A stretch of DNA of 11,974 bases from the NCBI GenBank assembly GCA_045617725.1, contig JAZLJD010000021.1, positions 1 through 11,974 on the forward strand. Reading direction: 5' to 3'. The number at the start of each line of letters is the position of its first letter. Position 1 is the stretch's first letter. The notes below the pieces were generated by a model. That model saw only the letters and a program-made list of their open reading frames with translations, was not told where the DNA came from and made no database searches. This document shows, in pieces, positions 1-6,902 of this stretch. The stretch is from JAZLJD01 sp045617725 (GTDB lineage Bacteria; Bacillota; Clostridia; Lachnospirales; Lachnospiraceae). Both the position numbers and the translations under genes were made by a program.

Positions 1-21
1 CCGCCGATTTGTGCGCTTCAT

Positions 22-496
22 GCGCTTTATCGGCCATGAAACTGAGCCTGCTCGCTTAACGCGACCGCAAACCGACACATTCGCAGCCTGCCGGGTTCCC
101 CACCACTTCTTTCGTGCATTCATGTAACAAAAGGAACGTCCCGCGATAAGCAACCGTGCCACGCTTAGCTACGCTCCAAGCGCTTTATCGGCCATGAAAC
201 TGAGCCTGCTCGCTTAACGCGACCGCAAACCGACACGTTCGCAGCCTGCCGGGTTCCGCACCACGTCTTTCGTGCATTCATGTGACAAAAGGAACGTCCT
301 GCGATAAGCAACCGTGCCACGCTTAGCTACGCTCCATGCGCTTTATCAGCCATGAAACTGTAACTGCTCGCTTTACGCGACGTCAAACCGACACGTTCGC
401 AGCCTGCCGGGTTCCTCACCGTGCTGCTTTAGCACTTTAATGTGCCAGAACCCCCCGTCCCTATAAGTACACATCCTCGTGACAAAAGGAACGTCC
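22..496. repeat. 158-bp tandem repeat array, about three copies, non-coding
   Basis: Copies begin at 22, 180 and 338, each with GCGCTTTATC, giving an exact 158-bp period. Copies 1 and 2 differ at about six positions by eye. Copy 3 keeps its first ~80 bases (with substitutions), then diverges and carries a small indel, and the array stops at the base before the epimerase stop codon. Positions 1-21 look like the tail of a further, diverged copy. I see no credible gene in 1-496: the period is not a multiple of three and no frame has a good ribosome binding site. No intrinsic terminator for the epimerase operon is evident; the nearest hairpin, GTGCT/AGCAC at 421-435, has no T-tract in the right direction. 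The function is unknown. Confidence 0.9.
127..496. repeat. 15-bp motif ACAAAAGGAACGTCC, three exact copies plus one degenerate
   Basis: ACAAAAGGAACGTCC occurs at 127-141, 285-299 and 482-496. A degenerate version, in the stretch TGTGCCAGAACC followed by CCCCGTCCC, lies at 441-461. The first two are in register with the 158-bp repeat. The third is out of register (197 bp after the second) and touches the epimerase stop codon. From memory, similar strings of the type TGTGACAAAAGAACCGTCCC are scattered in clostridial genomes; I could not verify this here. Confidence 0.7.
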
Positions 497-1417
497 CTAA
501 ATAACAAATTCCTGCGAAGCGGCGTCCCAGGTGCGCAGCATGGAAGTGAGGCCTTCCGTGAGGGAAGTGGTCACAAAGTCGCCGAGTTCCTGCCTGCACA
601 GCGTCGTGTCGAGCTCGCTCGCGGGGACGTCCGTATCGGCGGCGGGAACGTAATTGCGGGTCAGCACGGTCCCGGTCAACGCGTCGATGCGGTCCGCAAT
701 CTCCGAAAGGGCGGTGGCATGTCCGCTGCCCACATTGATGATATGGTGCTCTCCCTTATAAGTTACGGCGGCCAAAAAGTACTTCATCAGGTCGTCGATG
801 TAGATGTAGTCGCGGGTGTAGCTTCCGTCGCCGCGGAGCGTGACGGGCTTTTTCAGGAGCGCAGCGGCCATAAAGGTCGCGATGACGCCCTGACTGCGAA
901 ATGGTTTTTGGCCCGGGCCGTAGGGATTGGAAATACGAAGGCACAGGGTACGGATGCCCGATTTACGACTCGCAAGCTCCAGATATTCCTCGATGTTGCG
1001 TTTCTGAGCCCCATAAAAGGACTGCGGGTTTATGGGGTGCTGCTCGTCGATGGGCAGGTACTTGGGACGGCCGTAAACGGCACCGCCCGAAGAGGCAAAA
1101 ATGATGGAAGAAACGCCGCATTTTTGGCAGATTTCGAAGAATCGGATGCCGGCGGTCACGTTCAGTTCATAGCTTAAAGCGGCGTCGTTCACCGTATCGG
1201 CGGGGACTCCGACCCAGCGCAGGTAAAAGACGATATCACCGGGCTTAAGGAAGTCTCCGTAGACCGCATCGTCGGTTGCAACATGGTCGGTTACATTCGG
1301 GAAATGCTGCGTAGCGGGGACTACATCGAAGCTGTGCGTTTCATATTCGGTTTGCGAAAGGGTACGGCGCAGGTTACTTCCCAGAAAACCGCCGCCGCCT
1401 ATAATAATGATTCTCAT
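497..1417 (-). CDS. NAD-dependent epimerase/dehydratase (extended SDR, GalE-like)
   Basis: This is a 306-residue cytosolic extended short-chain dehydrogenase/reductase, expected to epimerise or dehydrate a nucleotide sugar for surface polymer synthesis. The N-terminal Rossmann motif G7-G10-G13 (GGGGFLG) and Asp31 at the end of the second strand favour NAD. Catalytic elements are Ser109/Ser110 in FASSGGAVYG and Tyr135-x3-Lys139 (YGAQK). Substrate-side motifs NPYGPG (164-169) and RDYIYIDDL (202-210) are typical of the GalE/UDP-sugar branch. The length is normal. I chose the ATG at 1417 because the Rossmann strand starts there and AAAGGATC lies just upstream; an in-frame TTG at 1501 would add 28 residues overlapping the previous gene. 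The start overlaps the upstream stop as ATGA, so translation is probably coupled. The exact sugar substrate cannot be told. Confidence 0.9.
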   Translation of the reverse strand: MRIIIIGGGGFLGSNLRRTLSQTEYETHSFDVVPATQHFPNVTDHVATDDAVYGDFLKPGDIVFYLRWVGVPADTVNDAALSYELNVTAGIRFFEICQKCGVSSIIFASSGGAVYGRPKYLPIDEQHPINPQSFYGAQKRNIEEYLELASRKSGIRTLCLRISNPYGPGQKPFRSQGVIATFMAAALLKKPVTLRGDGSYTRDYIYIDDLMKYFLAAVTYKGEHHIINVGSGHATALSEIADRIDALTGTVLTRNYVPAADTDVPASELDTTLCRQELGDFVTTSLTEGLTSMLRTWDAASQEFVI

Positions 1418-2589
1418 ATTGATCCTTTCAGGTCCTTCAAAATGTCGCTGAAGATTTGAACCACGGGATGGCTGTCCAAAAGCCGAACCTCGCGGGGACA
1501 ACGGCTCTCGTAAAGCGCCAGAATACCCAGAAGATACTCAAGCAAAAGAAAATCCGCTTCCTCCGTTAACAGGCTCATCTCCGGCAACAGTTTATTCTTA
1601 AGGAAGCTGCTGATTTCGGCAGCCGTCATGTGTTTTTCATAGTAGCAGCGTGAAATGGTAAAGTGGAAAATGTCATAATACGGGGGATATTCCTCCTTCG
1701 AATATTCCCAGTCAAACAGTTCGAGCCGCCCGCCTGCAAGGTACGTGTTCCAGGGGGTAAAGTCGCCGTGGCATCGAACGTAAGTCACGCTTTCGTAGTT
1801 GCTCTCCCTGCTTATAACCGCATCAATCGCATCGGTCAGAAGAACGCTTAAGTTCCTCTCGTGCAGGATTCGTTCCGCCAGCGCGGCGCGTAAACGCAGA
1901 AGGTCCTTGCAATACGTGGTTTCCGAGAACGCACAGGTACGCCCGGTAAGTCCCATCAGCTCCACAACGGCCTGATAGTGCTCCACCTTCAGGGAATGTG
2001 CCACCCCCGAAGAAGGAGTTTTGGTGGTGGACTGAATCAGAAGCCGGGCATTTGATTCATCAAACGGCGTGCCGCCAAAAAGAACGCGGGGCATCCTTTC
2101 GTAGCCTGCAAGACGAAGGCTCTCAAGGACTTCCTCCTCGTGTTTTGTAAGCTTAATGGCTTCCCCGGAATAAGAAAGCTTGCCGTAAGCAAAGATTTCC
2201 TGTCCTTTAAAGAACTGCAGAGTGAGTTTGGTATGTACACCCGGAGTGCCCAGAAAGATGGCCGTATCCGGAATATTTCCGTCAAATGTTTCGGAAAGGA
2301 GGGCGTCAAAACGCTCGGTATGACGTAGGGAAAGAATTTCGCCGCCTGTTTTTGAGAGCGCCATGGAAGGTGCCAGCTTCATAAGTGCAGGCAGGAGGCT
2401 CTTTAAAAGCCGTCCCTTTTGAGAGGAAGGCTGGTAGATGCACAGTGCGGTTCTCAGAACGTCCGCCGGAAGTAACCACATCTTGCCATCCGAGTTGCCA
2501 AAAAGAAGGTATTTCCGTCCGTGTTCCGGATCCTCCGAAAGAATCAGGTCCAGACTTTTGTATTTCCTGCTCAGTTCAGTAAAATTCAT
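1414..2589 (-). CDS. APH/choline-kinase-like phosphotransferase
   Basis: This 391-residue soluble protein has a kinase-like fold. The Brenner motif HGDFTPWN (274-281) supplies the catalytic Asp276 and the metal-ligand Asn281, and DWE (293-295) is the DFG-equivalent metal site. Lys137 in AYGKLSY is a candidate ATP-binding lysine, with a Glu-rich helix at 150-156. The first ~105 residues precede the kinase core and I recognise no domain in them. Family members phosphorylate aminoglycosides, choline, homoserine, sugars or other small hydroxyl compounds. Next to an epimerase and polymer genes, a role in activating a sugar or a polymer substituent (as LicA does with choline) is more likely than drug resistance, but this is inference. 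The start at 2589 is set by GGAGGT at 2601-2596; an upstream in-frame ATG at 2610 has no such site. First gene of a two-gene minus-strand operon. Confidence 0.85.
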   Translation of the reverse strand: MNFTELSRKYKSLDLILSEDPEHGRKYLLFGNSDGKMWLLPADVLRTALCIYQPSSQKGRLLKSLLPALMKLAPSMALSKTGGEILSLRHTERFDALLSETFDGNIPDTAIFLGTPGVHTKLTLQFFKGQEIFAYGKLSYSGEAIKLTKHEEEVLESLRLAGYERMPRVLFGGTPFDESNARLLIQSTTKTPSSGVAHSLKVEHYQAVVELMGLTGRTCAFSETTYCKDLLRLRAALAERILHERNLSVLLTDAIDAVISRESNYESVTYVRCHGDFTPWNTYLAGGRLELFDWEYSKEEYPPYYDIFHFTISRCYYEKHMTAAEISSFLKNKLLPEMSLLTEEADFLLLEYLLGILALYESRCPREVRLLDSHPVVQIFSDILKDLKGSI

Positions 2590-2601
2590 CCTTCCACCTC
2601 C
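2590..2601 (-). promoter_or_regulatory. Ribosome binding site that fixes the phosphotransferase start
   Basis: Read on the minus strand, GGAGGT then a six-base spacer GGAAGG directly precedes the ATG at 2589. This strong site lies between the two candidate ATGs (2610 and 2589) and supports the downstream one. Confidence 0.75.
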
Positions 2602-2613
2602 ATAATCCATTCG

Positions 2614-2643
2614 ATTTTACCACAAAACGTTAGGAGTAAACAA
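2614..2643 (-). promoter_or_regulatory. Candidate sigma-A-like promoter for the phosphotransferase-epimerase operon
   Basis: On the minus strand a -10 box TAAAAT (2619-2614) is preceded by TGG, an extended -10 signature. A weak -35 TTGTTT (2643-2638) lies 18 bases further upstream. A transcript would start near 2607, leaving a short leader that includes the GGAGGT site. The -35 touches the palindrome at 2641-2659, which would suit repression. Confidence 0.4.
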
Positions 2644-2659
2644 GGCAAGCCTTGCCTAA
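2641..2659. promoter_or_regulatory. Palindromic operator candidate with DtxR-family box geometry
   Basis: CAAGGCAAGCCTTGCCTAA contains a perfect 7-1-7 palindrome (AGGCAAG-C-CTTGCCT, 2643-2657). With no loop it is a poor RNA hairpin but a good dimer-binding site. It aligns base for base with the 9-1-9 DtxR/IdeR consensus TTAGGTTAGCCTAACCTAA at 13 of 19 positions, including both AGG/CCT half-site ends and the AGCCT centre. It lies in the 129-bp divergent spacer and could control both operons. The regulator family is inferred from shape only. Confidence 0.5.
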
Positions 2660-2696
2660 ACTATCGACAGAAGGTAAAATGGGAATGATGGGTTAC

Positions 2697-2702
2697 TATA
2701 AT
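2697..2702 (+). promoter_or_regulatory. Perfect -10 hexamer upstream of the plus-strand operon, weak promoter case
   Basis: TATAAT is an exact -10 match, but no good -35 lies 16-18 bases upstream; TCGACA at 2664-2669 is 27 bases away. Transcription from it would start near 2709, directly at the GGAG ribosome binding site (2710-2713), giving an almost leaderless message. It may be coincidental or may depend on an activator. Confidence 0.25.
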
Positions 2703-2718
2703 TTGATTTGGAGTAGTT

Positions 2719-4191
2719 ATGCTGTTTAATTCTTTTGAATTTTTTATATTCTTTCCGATTGTTGTCCTGCTTTATTTTGTAATACCGAAGAAAGCAAGGC
2801 TGTACTGGCTGCTTATCGCCAGCTATTACTTCTATATGTGCTGGGACCGAACCTACGCACTCCTTATACTGACTTCGACCCTTATCACCTGGGGCAGCGG
2901 TCTTCTTTTGGCACGGCACAAGCGTAAGTGGGTCGTAGCCCTTTCCTTTATCATCAATCTGGGCATTCTTTTTGTCTTCAAGTATTTCAACTTCACCGTG
3001 GACAATCTGAATCTGATCCTCACAAAAGCGGGCGGCAGGGAGATTTCCGCTTCCCTTCAGCTACTTTTGCCGGTCGGAATTTCTTTCTATACGTTCCAGG
3101 CACTTTCTTACACCGTGGATGTGTACCGCGGGGATGTGGAGGCGGAACACAATCCGTTCCGCTATGCGCTGTTTGTAAGCTTTTTCCCGCAGCTGGTTGC
3201 AGGTCCCATTGAGCGCAGCGGGCATCTTCTTTCGCAGCTTCAGGAGATGGATCAAAAGCGCCTCTACGACTGGAAACGCATCAAGAAAGGACTCATCCTC
3301 ATGCTCTGGGGCATGTTTTTAAAGGTCGTGGTAGCAGACCGCCTGGCCCGGTACGTCGACATGGTATTCAATTCCTTCAAGGCGTACGGCACCGTGGAGC
3401 TGGTCGTTGCGGCCATCTTCTTTACCTTCCAGATTTACTGCGATTTCCACAGCTATTCCACCATAGCCATCGGCGCGGCCGAGGTGATGGGCTTTGATAT
3501 TATGGACAATTTCACGGCACCTTATCTGGCTACCGGCATCAAGGACTTCTGGAGACGCTGGCACATTTCCTTAAGCCTCTGGTTTAGGGATTATCTCTAC
3601 ATCCCGCTCGGAGGCAACCGAAAGGGTAAGCTTCGGAAGTATTTCAACATCATGGTTGTGTTCTTAACAAGCGGACTTTGGCACGGTGCCGATTGGACCT
3701 ACGTAATCTGGGGCGGCCTGCACGGTCTGTATCAGATTATCGGCGAGATTCTCATGCCCGTGCGTAAGTTTGTAAGGAAATTAATCGGCGTCCGCGAGGA
3801 CTCCTTCGGATTTGCCCTGTATCAGAGGATTTGGACCTTTGCCCTGGTTGTTTTTGCCTTTATCTTTTTCAGAGCAGACAATATATGGCAGGCCGGCGGT
3901 TATATAAAGCGTATGCTTACGCAGTTTAATCCCTGGGTACTGGTAAACGGCGGGCTGTATACGGACACCTTCCCGATTTCCGAATTCCGGATTCTCCTTG
4001 TTTCCCTTGTTCTGCTTCTTTTGGTGGATCTGCTTTGGGTATGCAGGAAGAAACGTATCGATGCCTTTGTGGAGGAGCAGGGCCCCATTTTCACGGCGGT
4101 TCTTGTTATTTTCCTTGTATCGATGCTGTTTGTGTTCGGTATGTATGGACCGGCTTATGATGCACAGGCATTCATATATTTCCAATTTTAG
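2719..4191 (+). CDS. MBOAT O-acyltransferase, AlgI-like
   Basis: This 490-residue polytopic membrane protein belongs to the membrane-bound O-acyltransferase family (AlgI/DltB/PatA type). It is expected to take an acyl group from a cytosolic donor, usually acetyl-CoA, and move it across the membrane for attachment to a polysaccharide or cell-wall polymer. The start MLFNSFEFFIFFP is characteristic. Conserved blocks are LLPVGISFYTFQALSY, FFPQLVAGPIER, FWRRWHISLS (277-286), FRDYLYIPLGGNRKGK (from 289) and SGLWHGADW. His322 in WHG is the expected catalytic histidine. The C-terminus is a run of membrane segments. GGAG five bases before the ATG supports the start. First gene of a five-gene operon; the following SGNH gene is its usual partner. 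Length is normal. The acyl group and acceptor are unknown. Confidence 0.93.
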   Translation: MLFNSFEFFIFFPIVVLLYFVIPKKARLYWLLIASYYFYMCWDRTYALLILTSTLITWGSGLLLARHKRKWVVALSFIINLGILFVFKYFNFTVDNLNLILTKAGGREISASLQLLLPVGISFYTFQALSYTVDVYRGDVEAEHNPFRYALFVSFFPQLVAGPIERSGHLLSQLQEMDQKRLYDWKRIKKGLILMLWGMFLKVVVADRLARYVDMVFNSFKAYGTVELVVAAIFFTFQIYCDFHSYSTIAIGAAEVMGFDIMDNFTAPYLATGIKDFWRRWHISLSLWFRDYLYIPLGGNRKGKLRKYFNIMVVFLTSGLWHGADWTYVIWGGLHGLYQIIGEILMPVRKFVRKLIGVREDSFGFALYQRIWTFALVVFAFIFFRADNIWQAGGYIKRMLTQFNPWVLVNGGLYTDTFPISEFRILLVSLVLLLLVDLLWVCRKKRIDAFVEEQGPIFTAVLVIFLVSMLFVFGMYGPAYDAQAFIYFQF

Positions 4192-4202
4192 AGGACGACG
4201 TA

Positions 4203-5777
4203 ATGAAGAAGTTTTTGAAAAACTTTACAAAGTGCATATTGCTTTTTGCGGCGCTCGCAGTGGTTCTGCTGTATTTGAATTCCCTGCTTGACATACACAA
4301 CTACACGGGCAACATGACGATGCGCAGGTTCTACAAGGAAAAAGAGGATACCATCGATGTCCTGTTTTTGGGTTCCTCTCATGTATTCACAGATGTGAAC
4401 CCCGCGGTTTTATGGGACTATCAGGGCATTTCCTCCTTCGTTCTGGGCTCTTCCAACCAGGCAATCTGGGAAAGCTATTACAACATGGTGGAGGCGTTTA
4501 AGACGCAGCATCCCAAGCTGGTGGCGGTCGAGCTGCTGCGAGTTGTGGGCGAGGAAGAGTATGAGGCGACGCGTATCCCGGAATCCTGCTACGGAATGAA
4601 GTGGAGTAAGAACAAAATCGATGCCATTCGGGCCGGTGTGCCTGAGGATGAATTCCTTACCTATCTGTTTGCACCTTCCGTGTATCATGGAAGCTATGCT
4701 GAAATTAAGAAGGAGAATTTTTGGCCCTTCGAAAGTAAATACGGCGAGCATTACAAGGGCTTCTGGTCCTACTTTGAGAGTACGGATTTCTCGCAGGCAG
4801 CGCTTTACGATCCGTTCCTCCCTCGTGAGGAAGTCAGCCTGCTTGGCAAGACGGAAGAGTACCTTAAAAAGATGATTGACCTTGCCAAAGAGGAAGATTG
4901 CGAGATCCTGTTCTTTGTTTCTCCCTATACGGGGCTGGATGAGTATTCCGCAAGGTACTTTGATGCAGCGGGCCGCTTCGCAAAAGAGAACGGAGTTCCC
5001 TTCATAGATTTCAACTGCTATCGGGACGAAATCGGCCTGAATCTTCAGTGCGATTATGCGGAGAACAGCCATCTGTCCGCCTCGGGTACCGATAAGTACA
5101 CGGCATACATCGGCAACTATCTGAGCGAGAATTACGATCTTCCCAATCATTACGGGGAAGAGGCGTATGAATCTTGGGAGCTTAATTCCGCCGAATGGAC
5201 ACGCATGAAGCAGAATCACGCGATTACGAAGATAACAAATATGAACGAGTATGCGGAGTATCTGGCCGGTTTTGGCGAAGGATATCTCGTGGTTGTAAGC
5301 ATGGAGGGCATGAACTCCATTAAGAATCAGTATCTGGCACAGGCTCTTTCGTCGCTTTCCATTTATGACAGTGAGACCGAAACCTCCGTAGGTACGGGGA
5401 AAGAAACGGACGGAGCGAAGAAATGGTATCACAGCGAGGCACCTGTGGGCGATACGATGTATTGCTACTCCATAAGCGACGGTGGTTTCTGGATTTTGGA
5501 GGACGGAGCGTTCGTATGGGTGGATGAAAGTCTTGAGCCCTGTGATTCCTATTACACGACGGGTTCGCACAGCATTCACATTCAGGCGACCGCAACCGAC
5601 CGGGAGGATTTCGAAGGTGGCCGTGTTCCGTCCCTTGACCGTTATACAAAGATTGACGGTACATCAAACCGTCTGTCGGACAACGGCCTGAATTTCCTCG
5701 TTTATGACAAAAAGTTTGATGTACTTGTTGACAAAGTTTCTTTTGATACACTGAACGGATATATGTGTGTGAGATAA
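4203..5777 (+). CDS. SGNH-fold MBOAT partner protein with an extra C-terminal region
   Basis: This 524-residue protein has one N-terminal membrane anchor (about 9-28), with the rest predicted outside the cell. The SGNH-like core covers about 50-310. Block I is LGSSH (56-60), with Ser59 as candidate nucleophile, followed by LGSSNQ (81-86). The C-terminal histidine block is ENSHLSASG, with His290; the usual Asp three residues earlier is Glu287. Relatives (AlgJ/AlgX/DltD type) pass or help pass acyl groups delivered by an MBOAT protein to the polymer. About 200 further residues follow the core. Within them GEGYLVVVSMEGMNS and NGLNFLVYDKKFDVLVDKVSFDT-like text recall ILEI/FAM3-type domains seen on surface-polymer proteins; this is from memory and tentative. 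GAGG eight bases before the ATG overlaps the MBOAT stop; the gap is 11 bases, so the pair is almost certainly co-expressed. Confidence 0.82.
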   Translation: MKKFLKNFTKCILLFAALAVVLLYLNSLLDIHNYTGNMTMRRFYKEKEDTIDVLFLGSSHVFTDVNPAVLWDYQGISSFVLGSSNQAIWESYYNMVEAFKTQHPKLVAVELLRVVGEEEYEATRIPESCYGMKWSKNKIDAIRAGVPEDEFLTYLFAPSVYHGSYAEIKKENFWPFESKYGEHYKGFWSYFESTDFSQAALYDPFLPREEVSLLGKTEEYLKKMIDLAKEEDCEILFFVSPYTGLDEYSARYFDAAGRFAKENGVPFIDFNCYRDEIGLNLQCDYAENSHLSASGTDKYTAYIGNYLSENYDLPNHYGEEAYESWELNSAEWTRMKQNHAITKITNMNEYAEYLAGFGEGYLVVVSMEGMNSIKNQYLAQALSSLSIYDSETETSVGTGKETDGAKKWYHSEAPVGDTMYCYSISDGGFWILEDGAFVWVDESLEPCDSYYTTGSHSIHIQATATDREDFEGGRVPSLDRYTKIDGTSNRLSDNGLNFLVYDKKFDVLVDKVSFDTLNGYMCVR

Positions 5778-5781
5778 GGCA

Positions 5782-6888
5782 ATGAAGATATTTCTTTTAG
5801 TGGTATGGCTCATATTGCTCCCGCTCGGAATCGGAATGCCGATTACCCTGCAGAGAGAACGGGATACCCTCGGCGTAAAAGCGATGCAAAGCTTTTTAAC
5901 CGGTTATTTTGTCGTGCTCGGTATTTTCCAGATACTCTCCACCATAGCCGTGCTTTTGCACTTGACCATGACACAGCTTACGATGGTGTCAATCTGCGTG
6001 TATGTCCCGCTGGCCTTCTTTGGCTACGGCGTCTATTTTATGAAGCTCATAAGACCCGGCCGGGCTTTGTTTGAGGACAGAAGGGAAGGACTTAAAGGCT
6101 TTTCCGCATGCTTTTATGTTCTGGCCGTTCTTCTTATGATTGCACAGATTGCAGCCGGATTTTACTATGAGACGCCCAATGCGGATGATGCCTACTATCT
6201 GGCGGAAGCCCTGGAGGCCTATGAGAAGGATACCCTTTACACCCTGGATCCTTACAGCGGTTACCCGATGGAATTCGATGTACGTCATTCCCTGTCGGGC
6301 TTCCCTCTGTTCTACAGCTTTTTGGGAAGAATCAGCGGGGTTCATCCTACCATAATCGCACATACCGTATGGCCGCCGGTGGTGATTCTGCTTGCTTATA
6401 TTACGCAGCTTCTCATTGGTATGACGCTGGTTCCCAGGGAATATGCTTCCCTGTACCTGTTCCTTATCGGCCTTTTGAATCTGTTCGGCAACACCTCTCG
6501 TTTCGCAACGGAGAATTACCTTTTAACCAGAACCTGGCAGGGCAAGGCGATGCTTTCCGGTCTTGTGATTCCGGCGATTTTCTGGGTTTTCCTGTATTAT
6601 CTGAGTAAGTTTGATACGCGCTACAGGCAGCGGGAGAGTATTTATTACGACAGCGGAAAGACGGCCTACCGAAGGGAATACGTGACCGGAATCATCACCC
6701 TTTCCCTGATTACGCTTACCGGCCTTTTTGCTTCCACCATGAGTTTGTTTCTGCTTACGGTTCTTGTCGGAATTCTGGCGGTTCTGCTGGCAGTTTATTT
6801 TAAAAAGCCGCTCATGATTCTCAACATAGTATTTCTGCCGGCACTCATTATTCTGGCTTATGCCGTGCTTTATGTGTTTCTTCGATAG
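5782..6888 (+). CDS. Polytopic membrane protein, DUF6077-like, possible GT-C glycosyltransferase part
   Basis: This 368-residue protein has roughly ten hydrophobic membrane segments. After four of them an exposed loop carries NADDAYYL (133-140). Acidic pairs in the first large outer loop are the catalytic signature of GT-C glycosyltransferases. Further landmarks are HPTIIAHTVWPPVV (188-201) and LTRTWQGKAML (248-258); the WQGKA element is one I associate with DUF6077 proteins. It ends in a membrane segment with no soluble C-terminal domain, and the next gene encodes a few segments plus such a domain, so the two may form one enzyme. The start lies four bases after the previous stop, with only AAGG two bases before the ATG, so initiation probably depends on reinitiation from the upstream gene. 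The family assignment is moderate and the function inferred. Confidence 0.65.
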   Translation: MKIFLLVVWLILLPLGIGMPITLQRERDTLGVKAMQSFLTGYFVVLGIFQILSTIAVLLHLTMTQLTMVSICVYVPLAFFGYGVYFMKLIRPGRALFEDRREGLKGFSACFYVLAVLLMIAQIAAGFYYETPNADDAYYLAEALEAYEKDTLYTLDPYSGYPMEFDVRHSLSGFPLFYSFLGRISGVHPTIIAHTVWPPVVILLAYITQLLIGMTLVPREYASLYLFLIGLLNLFGNTSRFATENYLLTRTWQGKAMLSGLVIPAIFWVFLYYLSKFDTRYRQRESIYYDSGKTAYRREYVTGIITLSLITLTGLFASTMSLFLLTVLVGILAVLLAVYFKKPLMILNIVFLPALIILAYAVLYVFLR

Positions 6889-6902
6889 AGGTACTTTGGA
6901 AA

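Noticed and set aside
421..435. GTGCT/AGCAC hairpin as terminator of the epimerase operon
   Set aside because: The stem is only five base pairs and no T-run follows it on the minus strand.
22..496. CRISPR array
   Set aside because: The period is 158 bp with near-complete unit identity and no short repeat separated by unique spacers; no cas genes are visible.
479..1177. A 232-codon plus-strand open frame opposite the epimerase
   Set aside because: It is antisense to a gene with clear motifs, starts at GTG without a ribosome site, and resembles no protein family.
1418..1501. 28-residue N-terminal extension of the epimerase from a TTG
   Set aside because: The nucleotide-binding strand begins at the ATG at 1417, which has its own ribosome site, and the extension overlaps the upstream coding region.
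1414..2589. Antibiotic resistance kinase
   Set aside because: The Brenner motif is shared by many small-molecule kinases. Coupling to a sugar epimerase within a polymer locus argues for a biosynthetic role.
4410..5579. A 389-codon minus-strand open frame opposite the first SGNH gene
   Set aside because: The opposite strand encodes an SGNH-like protein fitting its operon, while this frame has no recognisable motifs. Long shadow frames are common in such codon use.
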